From assembly GCF_046254955.1 (NCBI RefSeq), contig NZ_JBJXRG010000001.1:744001-808000 (forward strand): a stretch of 64,000 nucleotides of DNA. Direction: 5' to 3'. Source of the stretch: Qipengyuania_C sp046254955. Lineage in GTDB: Bacteria > Pseudomonadota > Alphaproteobacteria > Sphingomonadales > Sphingomonadaceae. Position 1 is the stretch's first letter. Every line of letters starts with the position of its first letter. A program made the position numbers and the translations under genes. Under the pieces are notes generated by a model. That model was not told where the DNA came from, made no database searches, and saw nothing but the letters and a program-made list of their open reading frames with translations. Shown piece by piece: positions 50,021 through 59,012 of the stretch.

Positions 50021-51211
50021 TCAGCCTTCCTCGAAAACTGGCTTGATGGTTTCGCCCGGATTGAGGAAGCCGCCGGCGCGCAGGATCACGCGTTCGGTGC
50101 CGACCAGTCCGTCTTGCACCACGATACCTTCAGCCCTTACGGCACCGACTTCGATGGGGCGCCGTTCAACCTTGTTATCCTCACCAACGATATAGACGAA
50201 ACTGCCATCGTCATCCGACAGAATTGCGCTCTCCGGAAGCACGGGCGCAACGACTGTACCGCTGCGGATTGTCGCATTGGCGAATCCGCCGGGACGCAAT
50301 TGCTCAGCATAGCTTAGCGCGATCCGCGCCGTGCCCTGACGATCCATCGGGTCAATCGTGGGGGCAAGCTGCCAGACCTGGCCGGTGAAAGTCTTATCAC
50401 TACCGACTGGCACCACTTCTGCCGCAACGCCAACCGAAAGCTGGCTGAGTTCGGATTCGCCGACATTCGCCAGCAACTCCATCTCGCCGCCGCGCGCGAT
50501 CCGGAACAATGCGCCCGATCCCGGGCTAACAACTGCTCCAGGCTCAACATTGCGTTCAAGGAGCAGCCCGGCAGCCGGCGCAAGGATATTGAGCCTTGCG
50601 TTGCGAGCGCGAAGCTCGGCCAGCTGCGCCTGGCTCACCCGTACCCGCGCTGCAGCGACATCGCGCGTTGCTGTGAGCCGATCAATATCTGCCTTCGATA
50701 CGAAACCCCGCTCGACCAGTTGCAATGCGCGATCGAGATTAGCCTGCGCCAATTGTGCATCAGCCCGCGAGACATCGACCTGTGCTGCTGCGCTCTGGAC
50801 TTGCTGCGACTGGACCGAACGATCAATCGAGGCCAGCACTTGGCCGGCGCGCACCCATTCGCCTGCTTCCACCGGCACGCTGACCACGCGGCCGCCTTCG
50901 CCAACCACGCCAACCGGCATCTCGCGGCGCGCTGCCAAAGTACCGGTTGCACCGATTGTGCCTTCTACGGTCACCCGCCCGGGCGCGACCACGGTCACAA
51001 CCGGAAGCTGCGAATCGTCATCGCCTGCGCCAAGCGCGTCCTGAACGTATTTCGTATAAGCGAAAAATGCGATGGCGGCGCCAAGAACAAGGAGGACGGC
51101 GGCAATGATGAACCGCCGCCGGCGCACGCTGCGTTCCACCTCATCGATACCGTCCAGATCGGCTGGGAATGCTTTGTTGGCATCCGCTCTCACGCCGGGC
51201 TCGTACTTCAT
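50021..51211 (-). CDS. RND efflux periplasmic adaptor (membrane-fusion protein)
   Basis: A 396-residue HlyD/MFP protein. A cytoplasmic N-terminus precedes one transmembrane anchor at about residues 36-54 instead of a lipoprotein signal. Then come the lipoyl half-motifs (VVSVPVEAGEWVRAGQVLASID and LNILAPAAGLLLERNVEPGAVV), the coiled-coil hairpin between them, the beta-barrel and the membrane-proximal domain. It is the first gene of the efflux operon; the 5' region 51212-51373 holds its promoter, but I see no convincing box or repressor operator there. Confidence 0.94.
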   Translation of the reverse strand: MKYEPGVRADANKAFPADLDGIDEVERSVRRRRFIIAAVLLVLGAAIAFFAYTKYVQDALGAGDDDSQLPVVTVVAPGRVTVEGTIGATGTLAARREMPVGVVGEGGRVVSVPVEAGEWVRAGQVLASIDRSVQSQQVQSAAAQVDVSRADAQLAQANLDRALQLVERGFVSKADIDRLTATRDVAAARVRVSQAQLAELRARNARLNILAPAAGLLLERNVEPGAVVSPGSGALFRIARGGEMELLANVGESELSQLSVGVAAEVVPVGSDKTFTGQVWQLAPTIDPMDRQGTARIALSYAEQLRPGGFANATIRSGTVVAPVLPESAILSDDDGSFVYIVGEDNKVERRPIEVGAVRAEGIVVQDGLVGTERVILRAGGFLNPGETIKPVFEEG

Positions 51212-51373
51212 GGCCTTTCCGCCTCACTCGCTAGCTGTCTGCGGTGTGTTACCCGCTTAGGTCACCTCGCGCAAGATTACCAGCGGGCCTTAGACCGCCC
51301 TTTTGGGTAGGGCAATCCGGCGTTCGTCGAAAAAATCAGGCCGTTCGACGCCAAATCTCTGAAATAGGATACG

Positions 51374-51409
51374 AAAAGGGCGGGAATGCCTGCGCAAACC
51401 CGCCCTTTT
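51374..51409 (-). terminator. Intrinsic terminator of the GlsB-like gene
   Basis: Perfect inverted repeat AAAAGGGCGGG / CCCGCCCTTTT with a 14-base loop. On the minus strand it is an 11-bp stem ending in TTTT, 26 bases after the stop at 51435. The symmetric A and T runs mean it could also act on plus-strand transcripts. Confidence 0.9.
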
Positions 51410-51434
51410 GTTGTCGAGGTGTCTCCTCGATGAG

Positions 51435-51701
51435 TTAGCGTACGCGTCCGCGCTGGACCAAGTTAACGATCCCCAGCAGCACCACAGCGCCGACCAGGGC
51501 AATAACGAGACCCATAATGGAGAATTCTTGCACGCTACCCGATATGCCGAGAAGCGGGCCCGCGATCAGATTGCCAATCACAGATCCAACACAACCAACC
51601 ACAATATTCCAGAAGATGCCCATTGAAGCATCGCGATTCATGACGAGGCTGGCGAGCCAGCCTGCAATGCCGCCCACTATAATTGCAATAATCCAACCCA
51701 T
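51435..51701 (-). CDS. GlsB/YeaQ/YmgE family stress-response membrane protein
   Basis: An 88-residue protein made of three hydrophobic helices: GWIIAIIVGGIAGWLASLVM, IFWNIVVGCVGSVIGNLIAG and MGLVIALVGAVVLLGIVNLV. The spacing and glycine pattern match the transglycosylase-associated (Pfam GlsB/YeaQ/YmgE) family, linked to general stress. It is transcribed alone, with a strong terminator; the upstream gap 51702-51852 should contain its promoter. Confidence 0.92.
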   Translation of the reverse strand: MGWIIAIIVGGIAGWLASLVMNRDASMGIFWNIVVGCVGSVIGNLIAGPLLGISGSVQEFSIMGLVIALVGAVVLLGIVNLVQRGRVR

Positions 51702-51852
51702 AACCTGTTCCTCTCAGTCTGTTCTGCAGTGTGTTTCAACTCTTCAACGAGCGAATGGCACACAGCGTTCCCGCCATCCTTCACGTGCGGGATGCAGAAG
51801 ACTTACGCGAGAGGCGCGCAAATAGCCAGAATCTGGAAGTTATGCGGTGGAT

Positions 51853-52152
51853 TCAGTACTTGAGCTGACGCTCATAGAGATCGCGGTAGTGTTGGATGCG
51901 GGTAACGCGCAGGCCTTGCATGCCAGAGCGGTCCACAGCCCGCTGCCAGGAAGCGAACTCTTCGAGAGTTAGGCCGTAGCGATCAAGCACCTCATCAATG
52001 GTCAGCAGCCCGCCATTCACGGCAGCAACGACCTCTGCCTTGCGGCGCACGACCCAACGCTTGGTCTCGGGCGGCGGCAAGTCAGCTATTGTCATCGGCT
52101 CCCCCAGAGGGCCGATTACTTGAGCAGGGCGGATATCTTGGTTCTCGATCAT
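51853..52152 (-). CDS. sciP: SciP-like CtrA inhibitor (DUF1153)
   Basis: A 99-residue DNA-binding protein matching the Caulobacter cell-cycle regulator SciP, which binds the master regulator CtrA and blocks its transcriptional activation. Diagnostic sequence includes VIGPLGEPMTIADLPPPETK, the RWVVRRKAEVVAAVNGGLL helix-turn-helix and the YGLTLEEFASWQRAVDRSG segment. It lies 8 bases after the hypothetical gene at 52161 on the same strand. ctrA itself is not in the window. Confidence 0.93.
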   Translation of the reverse strand: MIENQDIRPAQVIGPLGEPMTIADLPPPETKRWVVRRKAEVVAAVNGGLLTIDEVLDRYGLTLEEFASWQRAVDRSGMQGLRVTRIQHYRDLYERQLKY

Positions 52153-52160
52153 CTATTCTC

Positions 52161-52466
52161 TCAGTCGCCTTGTGCCGCTTGTTCGGCCGCATTGATCGCG
52201 GTCGCACATGCTTTTGCCTCATCGACTTTGCCAGCGCCTAAAGCATTACGGTTAACGAGCCGTTTCCCTTCGTCTTGCGCTTCCCAAGCCAGTTTCGTGA
52301 ACTGGTCGAAACCGCCACCTGGCATGGCAACAGCGCGGTCAAGTTCCCTGCGCAGATCTCGCGCTGCGGCCAAGCGCGCAACGAGATCAGCCCACGCCAG
52401 TTCGCGCAATGCGAGGCCGTCGCCGGTCTCGGCGAACTGGTCATGGAGGGCTTTTCCTTCGAACAT
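52161..52466 (-). CDS. Hypothetical helical protein
   Basis: Unrecognised 101-residue protein, predicted almost entirely helical (LALRELAWADLVARLAAARDL and the final DEAKACATAINAAEQAAQ). No signal peptide, no membrane segment and no motif I know. ATG 52466 is preferred to the GTG at 52469. It is immediately upstream of sciP and probably shares its transcript, so it may have a cell-cycle link. That is inference from position only. Confidence 0.7.
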   Translation of the reverse strand: MFEGKALHDQFAETGDGLALRELAWADLVARLAAARDLRRELDRAVAMPGGGFDQFTKLAWEAQDEGKRLVNRNALGAGKVDEAKACATAINAAEQAAQGD

Positions 52467-52586
52467 CACGCTGCCCTAGGCCAAACGTGGTAAAGAATAG
52501 GTGAAACTACCTAGGTTTTCTCACGATTCTTCGCCCTACGATGTGGTTGGCAAGAGCACCTCGGCGCGTGTAAGGGCGCCCCTGTT

Positions 52587-53759
52587 ATGGCCAGCCCGCC
52601 CTCATTCACCTTGGAAATGCCCGCAGCGGAGCTGTTCGATCTTCCGCGTCCGGCGGCAGAGTGCACGATTGTAGTGGCCATGTCGGGCGGGGTGGATTCG
52701 TCGGTTGTGGCGGCCTTGGCTGCTGCCAGCGGGGCGCAGGTGATCGGTATCACGCTGCAACTGTACGACTACGGAGCGGCCACTGGGCGAACGGGTGCCT
52801 GCTGCGCCGGTGACGATATAAGCGATGCGCGGGCCGTGGCCGATCGGCTTGGCTTTGCGCACTACGTGTTCGATCACGAAAGCGCATTCCGCGAAGAGGT
52901 GATCGACCAGTTTGCCGATGACTACCTTGCTGGACGCACCCCTGTGCCTTGTATCCGTTGCAACATGGGGCCGAAATTCACCGACCTCCTGCATATGGCA
53001 AAGGAATTAGGGGCAGATTGCCTGGCAACCGGCCATTACGTCCAGCGCATCGCGACTCCCACAGGACCACAGCTCCATCGCGCGACCGATCCGGCGCGCG
53101 ATCAGTCCTACTTCCTTTATGCGACAACCGAAGAGCAACTCGATTTCTTGCGCTTCCCGCTTGGCGCGATGCCCAAGAGCGACGTGCGGCGGCTCGCGGA
53201 AGAAGCCAAATTGCGGAACGCGGCCAAGCCGGACAGCCAGGATATTTGCTTTGTCCCCGATGGCGACTACGCCAAGATCGTGCGCAAGCTCAGGCCCGAG
53301 GGCGGAGAGACTGGCGCGATAGTCCACGCGCAGACAGGCGAGGCCCTAGGGCAGCACAAGGGCGTAATCCATTACACTGTCGGCCAGCGGCGCGGTCTTG
53401 ATATCGGCGGCCAGCCGGAACCCCTCTATGTCGTCGGGATCGATGCAGAGAAAGCCGAAGTGCGCGTGGGTCCGAAACAGATGCTAGCAGTATCTTCTGC
53501 GCAGATAATTGAGACCAATCGTATCGGCCCTCTGCCCGACACTCAGCTCACCGCCAAGGTTCGCTCACTGGCCAAACCGGTGCCAATCACACTCGATGGC
53601 GCGCTCGGCGAAGGCGGAAGTGCCATGATTCGCTTCGAGCAGCCGGAATTCGGTGTCTCGCCCGGGCAAGCAGCTGTCATATACGCTGGCGAGCGTGTAG
53701 TGGGCGGGGGCTGGATCGAAACGACGCAAAGCGCAGCCCCGGCGAGAGCACATGACTGA
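52587..53759 (+). CDS. mnmA: tRNA-specific 2-thiouridylase
   Basis: ATP-dependent enzyme of 390 residues that thiolates U34 of Lys, Glu and Gln tRNAs. The PP-loop SGGVDSS is at residues 33-39, the first catalytic cysteine lies in VPCIRCNMGPKF and the second in SQDICFVPDGDY, with GQHKGVIHYTVGQRRGL in between as usual. It starts at ATG 52587 and overlaps gmd by eight bases at its end, an unusual partner for a tRNA modification gene. Confidence 0.97.
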   Translation: MASPPSFTLEMPAAELFDLPRPAAECTIVVAMSGGVDSSVVAALAAASGAQVIGITLQLYDYGAATGRTGACCAGDDISDARAVADRLGFAHYVFDHESAFREEVIDQFADDYLAGRTPVPCIRCNMGPKFTDLLHMAKELGADCLATGHYVQRIATPTGPQLHRATDPARDQSYFLYATTEEQLDFLRFPLGAMPKSDVRRLAEEAKLRNAAKPDSQDICFVPDGDYAKIVRKLRPEGGETGAIVHAQTGEALGQHKGVIHYTVGQRRGLDIGGQPEPLYVVGIDAEKAEVRVGPKQMLAVSSAQIIETNRIGPLPDTQLTAKVRSLAKPVPITLDGALGEGGSAMIRFEQPEFGVSPGQAAVIYAGERVVGGGWIETTQSAAPARAHD

Positions 53760-54798
53760 CAAGACAGCTCTAGTCACCGGCGTTACCGGCCAAGACGGCG
53801 CCTTTCTGGCGCGCTTCCTGCTGGACAAGGGATATCGGGTTCATGGCATCAAGCGCCGATCCTCTTCATTCAACACCGGGCGGGTGGAGGACATCTACCA
53901 GGACCCGCACGAGGACGACCCGCGCTTCATCCTGCACTATGGCGACCTGACGGATGCAACGAATCTGATTCGGATCGTGCAGCAGGTGCAGCCCGACGAG
54001 ATCTATAATCTCGGTGCCCAAAGCCATGTGCAGGTCAGCTTCGAGACGCCCGAATATACCGCCAACTCCGATGCAATCGGAACATTGCGATTGCTTGAAG
54101 CAATCCGCATCCTTGGCCTCGAACAGACGACACGCTTCTACCAAGCCGCAACCTCGGAGATGTATGGCAAGGTGGCCGAATGCCCGCAGAATGAAGCGAC
54201 ACCGTTCTATCCGCGCAGCCCCTATGGCGTGGCCAAGCTCTACGCTTATTGGATCACTGTAAACTACCGCGAGGCGTACGGCATGCACGCTTCGAACGGG
54301 ATCCTGTTCAACCATGAGAGCCCACTACGCGGCGAGACATTTGTTACTCGCAAGATAACCCGCGCAGCTGCTGCCATTTCCCGGGGCAAGCAGGACAAGC
54401 TCTATCTCGGCAACCTCGATGCCAAGCGAGACTGGGGCCATGCCAGGGAGTATGTGCGCGGCATGTGGATGATGATGCAGCAGCATCAGCCTGACGACTA
54501 CGTACTCGCGACCGGCGAAACGACCAGTGTGCGCGATTTCGCGCTTTGGGCCTTTGAAGATGCCGGGATTGATCTGGAGTTTCAGGGCGCGGGCGTGGAC
54601 GAGAAAGGTCTATGCAAGAAAAGCGGCAAGGTGCTGGTCGAAGTTGATCCTGCCTATTTCCGCCCGACCGAGGTCGACCTGCTGATCGGCGATCCGAGCA
54701 AGGCCCGCGAGAAGCTCGGGTGGAAGCATGAAACCAGCGCCCGCGAACTGGCGCGCGAAATGATCGAAGCCGATCTTGCCGAACTGGGCGCGGACTAA
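53752..54798 (+). CDS. gmd: GDP-mannose 4,6-dehydratase
   Basis: Extended SDR of 348 residues that converts GDP-mannose to GDP-4-keto-6-deoxymannose. NADP loop TGVTGQDG at residues 10-17, HGIKRRSSSFNT, QAATSEMYG and the catalytic YGVAK are present, together with the late KARE region. It forms with fcl the two-step GDP-L-fucose pathway, probably feeding the polysaccharide locus that begins at the right edge of the window. Confidence 0.97.
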   Translation: MTDKTALVTGVTGQDGAFLARFLLDKGYRVHGIKRRSSSFNTGRVEDIYQDPHEDDPRFILHYGDLTDATNLIRIVQQVQPDEIYNLGAQSHVQVSFETPEYTANSDAIGTLRLLEAIRILGLEQTTRFYQAATSEMYGKVAECPQNEATPFYPRSPYGVAKLYAYWITVNYREAYGMHASNGILFNHESPLRGETFVTRKITRAAAAISRGKQDKLYLGNLDAKRDWGHAREYVRGMWMMMQQHQPDDYVLATGETTSVRDFALWAFEDAGIDLEFQGAGVDEKGLCKKSGKVLVEVDPAYFRPTEVDLLIGDPSKAREKLGWKHETSARELAREMIEADLAELGAD

Positions 54799-54811
54799 GG
54801 AGCGCGCTGCG

Positions 54812-55759
54812 ATGGCCGCTCCGCATTTCGATCTGAACAGTAAACGCGTCTTCGTAGCAGGCCATCGCGGGATGGTCGGGAGCGCGCTGGCCCGACGGCT
54901 CGAGCGCGAAGAATGCGAAGTGCTGACTGCCGACCGCAGGATAGACCTTCGCAACCAGTCCGCAACGCGCGCCTGGATCGCCGAGAACCGTCCCGATGCA
55001 ATCATCCTTGCCGCTGCAAAGGTGGGGGGCATCCTCGCCAACGACAGTTATCGGGCGGACTTTCTCTACGATAACTTGATGATCGCGGCGAATGTGGCCG
55101 AAGCAGCGCACCGGACGGACATTGATCGTCTGCTGTTCCTCGGATCCTCTTGTATTTATCCCAAGGTCGCCGGCCAGCCGATGGCCGAAGATGCACTGCT
55201 CACGGGTCCACTCGAGCCAACCAACGAATGGTATGCGATTGCCAAGATCGCCGGGATCAAGCTCACGCAAGCCTATCGCAGGCAGCATGGCCGGGATTAT
55301 ATCTCCGCCATGCCGACCAACCTCTATGGACCCGGCGACAATTACCATCCCGAGGACAGCCATGTGCTGCCCGCGCTGATACGCAAGGCGCATGAGGCAA
55401 AGAAGGCAGGCGCAGAGGCTATCACGATATGGGGCAGCGGCACGCCGAAACGCGAGTTCCTCCATGTCGACGATCTGGCGGATGCCCTGGTGTTCTTGCT
55501 CAAGGCCTACAGCGGAGCCGAGCATGTCAACGTCGGCGTGGGCGAAGATATCGCAATCGCCGATCTCGCGGCATTGGTATGCGAGGTCGTGGGCTTTGAT
55601 GGCGGGATCGAAACCGATCCGTCGAAACCCGATGGCGCGCCGCGTAAATTGCTCGATTGTTCGAAGCTCACAGCGCTCGGCTGGCGACCAACCATCAGCT
55701 TGCGCGAGGGCATAGCCGATGCCTATAACGACTTCTTGAGCGGCGAAGTCCGGGCCTAA
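54812..55759 (+). CDS. fcl: GDP-L-fucose synthase
   Basis: A 315-residue epimerase-reductase that completes GDP-L-fucose synthesis. The NADP loop GHRGMVGSAL starts at residue 18, the catalytic GSSCIYP cysteine-serine motif and YAIAK are present, and FLHVDDLADA is near the C-terminus. ATG 54812 has AAGGAG nine bases upstream, inside the end of gmd. Its last four bases overlap the convergent hypothetical gene. Confidence 0.97.
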   Translation: MAAPHFDLNSKRVFVAGHRGMVGSALARRLEREECEVLTADRRIDLRNQSATRAWIAENRPDAIILAAAKVGGILANDSYRADFLYDNLMIAANVAEAAHRTDIDRLLFLGSSCIYPKVAGQPMAEDALLTGPLEPTNEWYAIAKIAGIKLTQAYRRQHGRDYISAMPTNLYGPGDNYHPEDSHVLPALIRKAHEAKKAGAEAITIWGSGTPKREFLHVDDLADALVFLLKAYSGAEHVNVGVGEDIAIADLAALVCEVVGFDGGIETDPSKPDGAPRKLLDCSKLTALGWRPTISLREGIADAYNDFLSGEVRA

Positions 55760-56115
55760 TCTCCGTCCTTCCAGGGCTGGAGGACGCAGCCGTACCCGTC
55801 GCGCAAACTCGCTGTATCGCTGGCAATCAAGGGGATGGTAGCCGTTACCGAGCGCGCCTCCACGTCTTCGCTTAACGTAACCCATTCCATCCCGGCCATC
55901 TTGTCTTTCTCGCAATTGGCGAGGTCGCGCTCCGCGACGAAGCGGCACGAGCATGCGATGCGCGCCGAGTAGGCGGTGGCGACCTGCGCGTTGCCAACCA
56001 ATGGCGAGCCATAGACGTAGAACAGGGCCGCCAAGGCGGCAGCAAGCACCAATGCAACGAGCGCCCAGCTGCGGCGCGGCGGGGACGATTTACAGGAGCG
56101 GCGTGCTTTGGGCAT
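55756..56115 (-). CDS. Hypothetical membrane-anchored protein
   Basis: A 119-residue protein with a basic N-terminus and one hydrophobic segment (SWALVALVLAAALAALFYVYG, written here as residues about 16-36). A periplasmic part follows with three cysteines near SARIACSCRFV and NCEKDKM, plus one near the end (YGCVLQPW), which may form disulfides. I chose ATG 56115; a longer frame running across the divergent serine-hydrolase gene looks spurious. It is divergent from that hydrolase across 34 bases and may be functionally paired with it. Confidence 0.7.
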   Translation of the reverse strand: MPKARRSCKSSPPRRSWALVALVLAAALAALFYVYGSPLVGNAQVATAYSARIACSCRFVAERDLANCEKDKMAGMEWVTLSEDVEARSVTATIPLIASDTASLRDGYGCVLQPWKDGD

Positions 56116-56149
56116 TGAATTCGATTGAACCTTGCGCGAGGACGCCGCG

Positions 56150-57286
56150 ATGAATTCGCGGCCCAGACTATTCGACACACCCCTTATCGCCATGCTGGCA
56201 CTGCTGCCAGCCCTTGCCGGATGCGAAAGCGAACCACCAGGCCCACGGCCGCTTTCCGAAGCGGCGCTTGCTTCAGTCACTGAGGATGCAGGCGCACCTG
56301 CCAAGCAGGTTGCGCGCGAAGTCGATGATCTCTTCACCATGGAAGGTCTTGGCGAGACGCGCGCATTGGTGGTGATGCAGAACGGCAAGATTGCTGCCGA
56401 ACGATACGCGCCCGGATACGGGGCGGACACGCGCTTCGTCAGCTGGTCGATGGCGAAAACGGTAACGGCAGTCATGATCGGCATGCTGGTGGGCGAAGGG
56501 CGATTGCAGCTCGACGAATCCGCGCCGGTCCCTCGCTGGCAGAGACCGGGCGACCCGCGGGCCGAGATCACTTTGAGGCAGCTACTCCAGATGCGTTCGG
56601 GCTTGCGACATACCGAACTCGAAGAGCCGTTTCCCCAAGACCTCACGGTACGCATGCTGTTTCTCGACGGGCGCGACAACATGGCTGATTTTGCCACTTC
56701 GCAGCCGCTCGAATACGAACCTGGCAGCACTTTCGAATATTCGACTAATACCTCTGTGATCCTGGCCGATATCGCTGCGCGCGCGCTGACCGATAGCGAT
56801 GCGCCCGAAGATCGCAGCGCCGCAGTCGATGCCTATCTCCAGAGCCGCCTGTTCGAGCAGTTGGGGATGGATTCGGCAGTACCCGAATATGACGCGAGCG
56901 GAACGCTGATCGGCGGGAGCCTGATCCACGCGACGGCACGAGACTGGGCCAAGTTCGGCGAATTCCTCCGCCGCAAGGGCTCGCATCAGGGCGTGCAACT
57001 GGTCCCGCGCAACTGGATCGCTTTCATGACCTCACCCAATCCGCGCAAGCCGGATTACGGCGCACATGTCTATCTCAACCGCGACAACGGGACCGACAGG
57101 AACCTGCTCTTCCCCGATCGCGCGCCCGATACGCTATTCGCCTTGAGCGGGCATATGGGCCAGTTCGTGCTGGTCTCGCCCGAACAGCGCCTGACAATTG
57201 CACGGCTCGGTCATACCAACGGCCAGGAGCGCGACCTGATGATGGAGCAGCTCGGCGATATCGTGGAGCTTTATCCGGTAAGGTAA
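56150..57286 (+). CDS. Serine hydrolase, beta-lactamase class C family lipoprotein
   Basis: A 378-residue penicillin-binding-protein-like hydrolase with signal peptide and lipobox ALLPALAGCES. The nucleophile motif S-x-x-K is SMAK in FVSWSMAKTV. The second motif, normally YxN, reads YST within FEYSTNTSV, and a terminal GHMGQF resembles HxG. ATG 56150 has GAGG eight bases upstream. Likely an esterase or D-amino-peptidase attached to the outer membrane; clinical-type beta-lactamase activity should not be assumed. Confidence 0.9.
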   Translation: MNSRPRLFDTPLIAMLALLPALAGCESEPPGPRPLSEAALASVTEDAGAPAKQVAREVDDLFTMEGLGETRALVVMQNGKIAAERYAPGYGADTRFVSWSMAKTVTAVMIGMLVGEGRLQLDESAPVPRWQRPGDPRAEITLRQLLQMRSGLRHTELEEPFPQDLTVRMLFLDGRDNMADFATSQPLEYEPGSTFEYSTNTSVILADIAARALTDSDAPEDRSAAVDAYLQSRLFEQLGMDSAVPEYDASGTLIGGSLIHATARDWAKFGEFLRRKGSHQGVQLVPRNWIAFMTSPNPRKPDYGAHVYLNRDNGTDRNLLFPDRAPDTLFALSGHMGQFVLVSPEQRLTIARLGHTNGQERDLMMEQLGDIVELYPVR

Positions 57287-58062
57287 TAGATGCCTTCGAT
57301 CAGGGTAGCGCATCGGCCGGAGAGCCATACCCGCTCCCCCTCGAGACGAACTTGCATTGCCCCGCCGCGCTGTGATGCCTGGATCGCGCTGAATTCGCTG
57401 CGCCCCAGTCGTTCGCACCACAAAGACGCCATCGCAGCATGGGCAGACCCTGTGACACTGTCTTCCCCGCCGGTGCGAGTGAATACGCGGCTCACGGCAT
57501 CCGCGTTTTTGCCCGGGGCGGTGCAGGAGATTTGCACGTTGCCGAGCTCTGCAATCGCGCCGAGTTCGGGCGAGAGACGCCGCACTTCATCCTCGCTTTC
57601 GAACAAGAGTACGCAATAGCCCCCGTCGCCGCGATGCAGCGCGGAAGGCTGCGCGCCGACAGATGCAATCACTTCGGGCCATTCACCCGGCTCGGTGGGT
57701 ATGGCGGGGAGCGCCAGCTCCACGAGGTCTTCGCCAGCCTTTGCCTCGAGCAATCCGGCTTGCCGGGTTCGGAATGTGACGCTTTCGCTCCCCGATCGCG
57801 CGAGCAACATATGCGCACTCGCCATCGTCGCATGGCCACAGAGGTTGATTTCACCTCCTAGCCCGAACCACCTGATCTGCCAGTCGGCTGCCCCACTTTC
57901 ATCGGGCACAAGAAAGGCAGTCGCCGATCCGCCCGAATCGCGAGCGATTTTCGCCATGGCCTTGTCATCGGGCCAGCGCTTGCATTCGATGACAGCGGCA
58001 GGATTGCCGAGCATCCCGCCGGCAATGAAGGCGTCCACCCGCCAATACGGCAATGCGTCCAA
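57271..58062 (-). CDS. PhzF family protein lacking the catalytic glutamate
   Basis: A 263-residue PhzF-fold (diaminopimelate-epimerase-like) isomerase homologue. The framework motifs WRVDAFIAGGMLGNPAAV, NLCGHATMASAHML and SVTGSAHAAMASLW are intact. The active-site SETAF motif, whose Glu is the proton-transferring residue (Glu45 in PhzF), reads GGSATAF, with Ala47 in that position. It overlaps the serine-hydrolase gene by 16 bases on the other strand and is the third gene of the pdxH-CDF-PhzF string. Confidence 0.9.
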   Translation of the reverse strand: MDALPYWRVDAFIAGGMLGNPAAVIECKRWPDDKAMAKIARDSGGSATAFLVPDESGAADWQIRWFGLGGEINLCGHATMASAHMLLARSGSESVTFRTRQAGLLEAKAGEDLVELALPAIPTEPGEWPEVIASVGAQPSALHRGDGGYCVLLFESEDEVRRLSPELGAIAELGNVQISCTAPGKNADAVSRVFTRTGGEDSVTGSAHAAMASLWCERLGRSEFSAIQASQRGGAMQVRLEGERVWLSGRCATLIEGIYYLTG

Positions 58063-58064
58063 AC

Positions 58065-59012
58065 TTAGCTCTCCTTGCTCGGGGTGACGTCTGGCAGAAG
58101 CTCCTCGGCGGCTACGCCGTGCTCATCCACCAGGCCTTCAGGGTCAGGATGGATCAGCACTTCGACGCCGGGAAATTCTGCCGCCAGCCGCTCCTCGACC
58201 TCATCCATCAGATCATGTGCTTTGGCCACGGTCAGTTGCGGATCGACCGCCATATGAAACTGAACAAAATCATGCGCACCGCTGGTCCGGGTACGCAGAT
58301 CGTGGACGCCGCGAATATCGGGATGGCGGGCGAGAACAGCGAGAAACGCTTCGCGCTGCTCTTCGGGCCATTCGCGGTCCATTAAGTGATCGATTGCCTC
58401 ACTCGCAGCGTTCCATGCACCCCACGCGAGCCATGCTGCAATCGCGAGGCCGAATAGGGGATCAGCTGCGGTCAAACCGAGATACTGATCGAGCACCAAA
58501 GCTGCGATCACTGCGACATTGAGCAGCAAATCCGATTTGTAGTGCAAGTTATCGGTGCGGATCGCGACGCTTTGGGTTCGCGCAATCACGTAACGTTGCC
58601 ATGCCAACAAGCCGAGGGTCGCCAGGATTGCGACCAGCGAGACGGCAATTCCTTCTTCAGCTGCCGCTGTCTGAGCGCCGGTGGCAAGGTGCTCAATCGA
58701 GCGGAAGGCTATGGCTGCGGCCGAAAGCGCGATCAGCACGACCTGGAAGAACGCCGCCAGTGCTTCGGCCTTACCGTGTCCGAAGCGATGATCCTCGTCG
58801 GCAGGTTGTGCGGCAATCCATACGCCGGCGAGCGTTGCGATACTGGCGACGAGGTCCAGGGCCGTGTCGGCGAGGCTTCCAAGCATCGCTGCCGAACCCG
58901 TTTTCCAGGTTGCCCAACCCTTGATCACGGCAAGGAACAGCGCGACGGCAATCGAGGCATAGGCGGCGCTGCGCGTGAGAATTGCCCGCTGCTCGAGCTG
59001 GGTGGCGGTCAT
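58065..59012 (-). CDS. Cation diffusion facilitator transporter
   Basis: A 315-residue CDF metal/proton antiporter. Six hydrophobic segments are visible; the metal-site motif of TM2 is SLADTALDLVAS, the loop DEDHRFGHGKAEALAAF carries the family's H-R-x-G-H-G-K signature, and a C-terminal cytoplasmic domain ends in HPDPEGLVDEHG. Substrate is probably Zn2+, Fe2+ or Mn2+. It overlaps pdxH by four bases. Confidence 0.94.
   Translation of the reverse strand: MTATQLEQRAILTRSAAYASIAVALFLAVIKGWATWKTGSAAMLGSLADTALDLVASIATLAGVWIAAQPADEDHRFGHGKAEALAAFFQVVLIALSAAAIAFRSIEHLATGAQTAAAEEGIAVSLVAILATLGLLAWQRYVIARTQSVAIRTDNLHYKSDLLLNVAVIAALVLDQYLGLTAADPLFGLAIAAWLAWGAWNAASEAIDHLMDREWPEEQREAFLAVLARHPDIRGVHDLRTRTSGAHDFVQFHMAVDPQLTVAKAHDLMDEVEERLAAEFPGVEVLIHPDPEGLVDEHGVAAEELLPDVTPSKES

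Noticed and set aside
51774..51797. Short inverted repeat TCCCGC/GCGGGA between sciP and the GlsB-like gene
   Set aside because: Six-base arms, 12-base loop and no T run on either strand; too weak to call a terminator.
54344..55954. Minus-strand open frame of 536 residues over gmd and fcl
   Set aside because: Antisense shadow of two well-recognised genes; high-G+C codon structure keeps the opposite frame open, and no motif is present.
55756..56730. Long minus-strand reading frame of 324 residues opposite the serine-hydrolase gene
   Set aside because: Its first two thirds are low-complexity antisense sequence of the hydrolase gene, which has signal peptide, lipobox and SxxK. Only the part from ATG 56115 has a plausible membrane-protein start.
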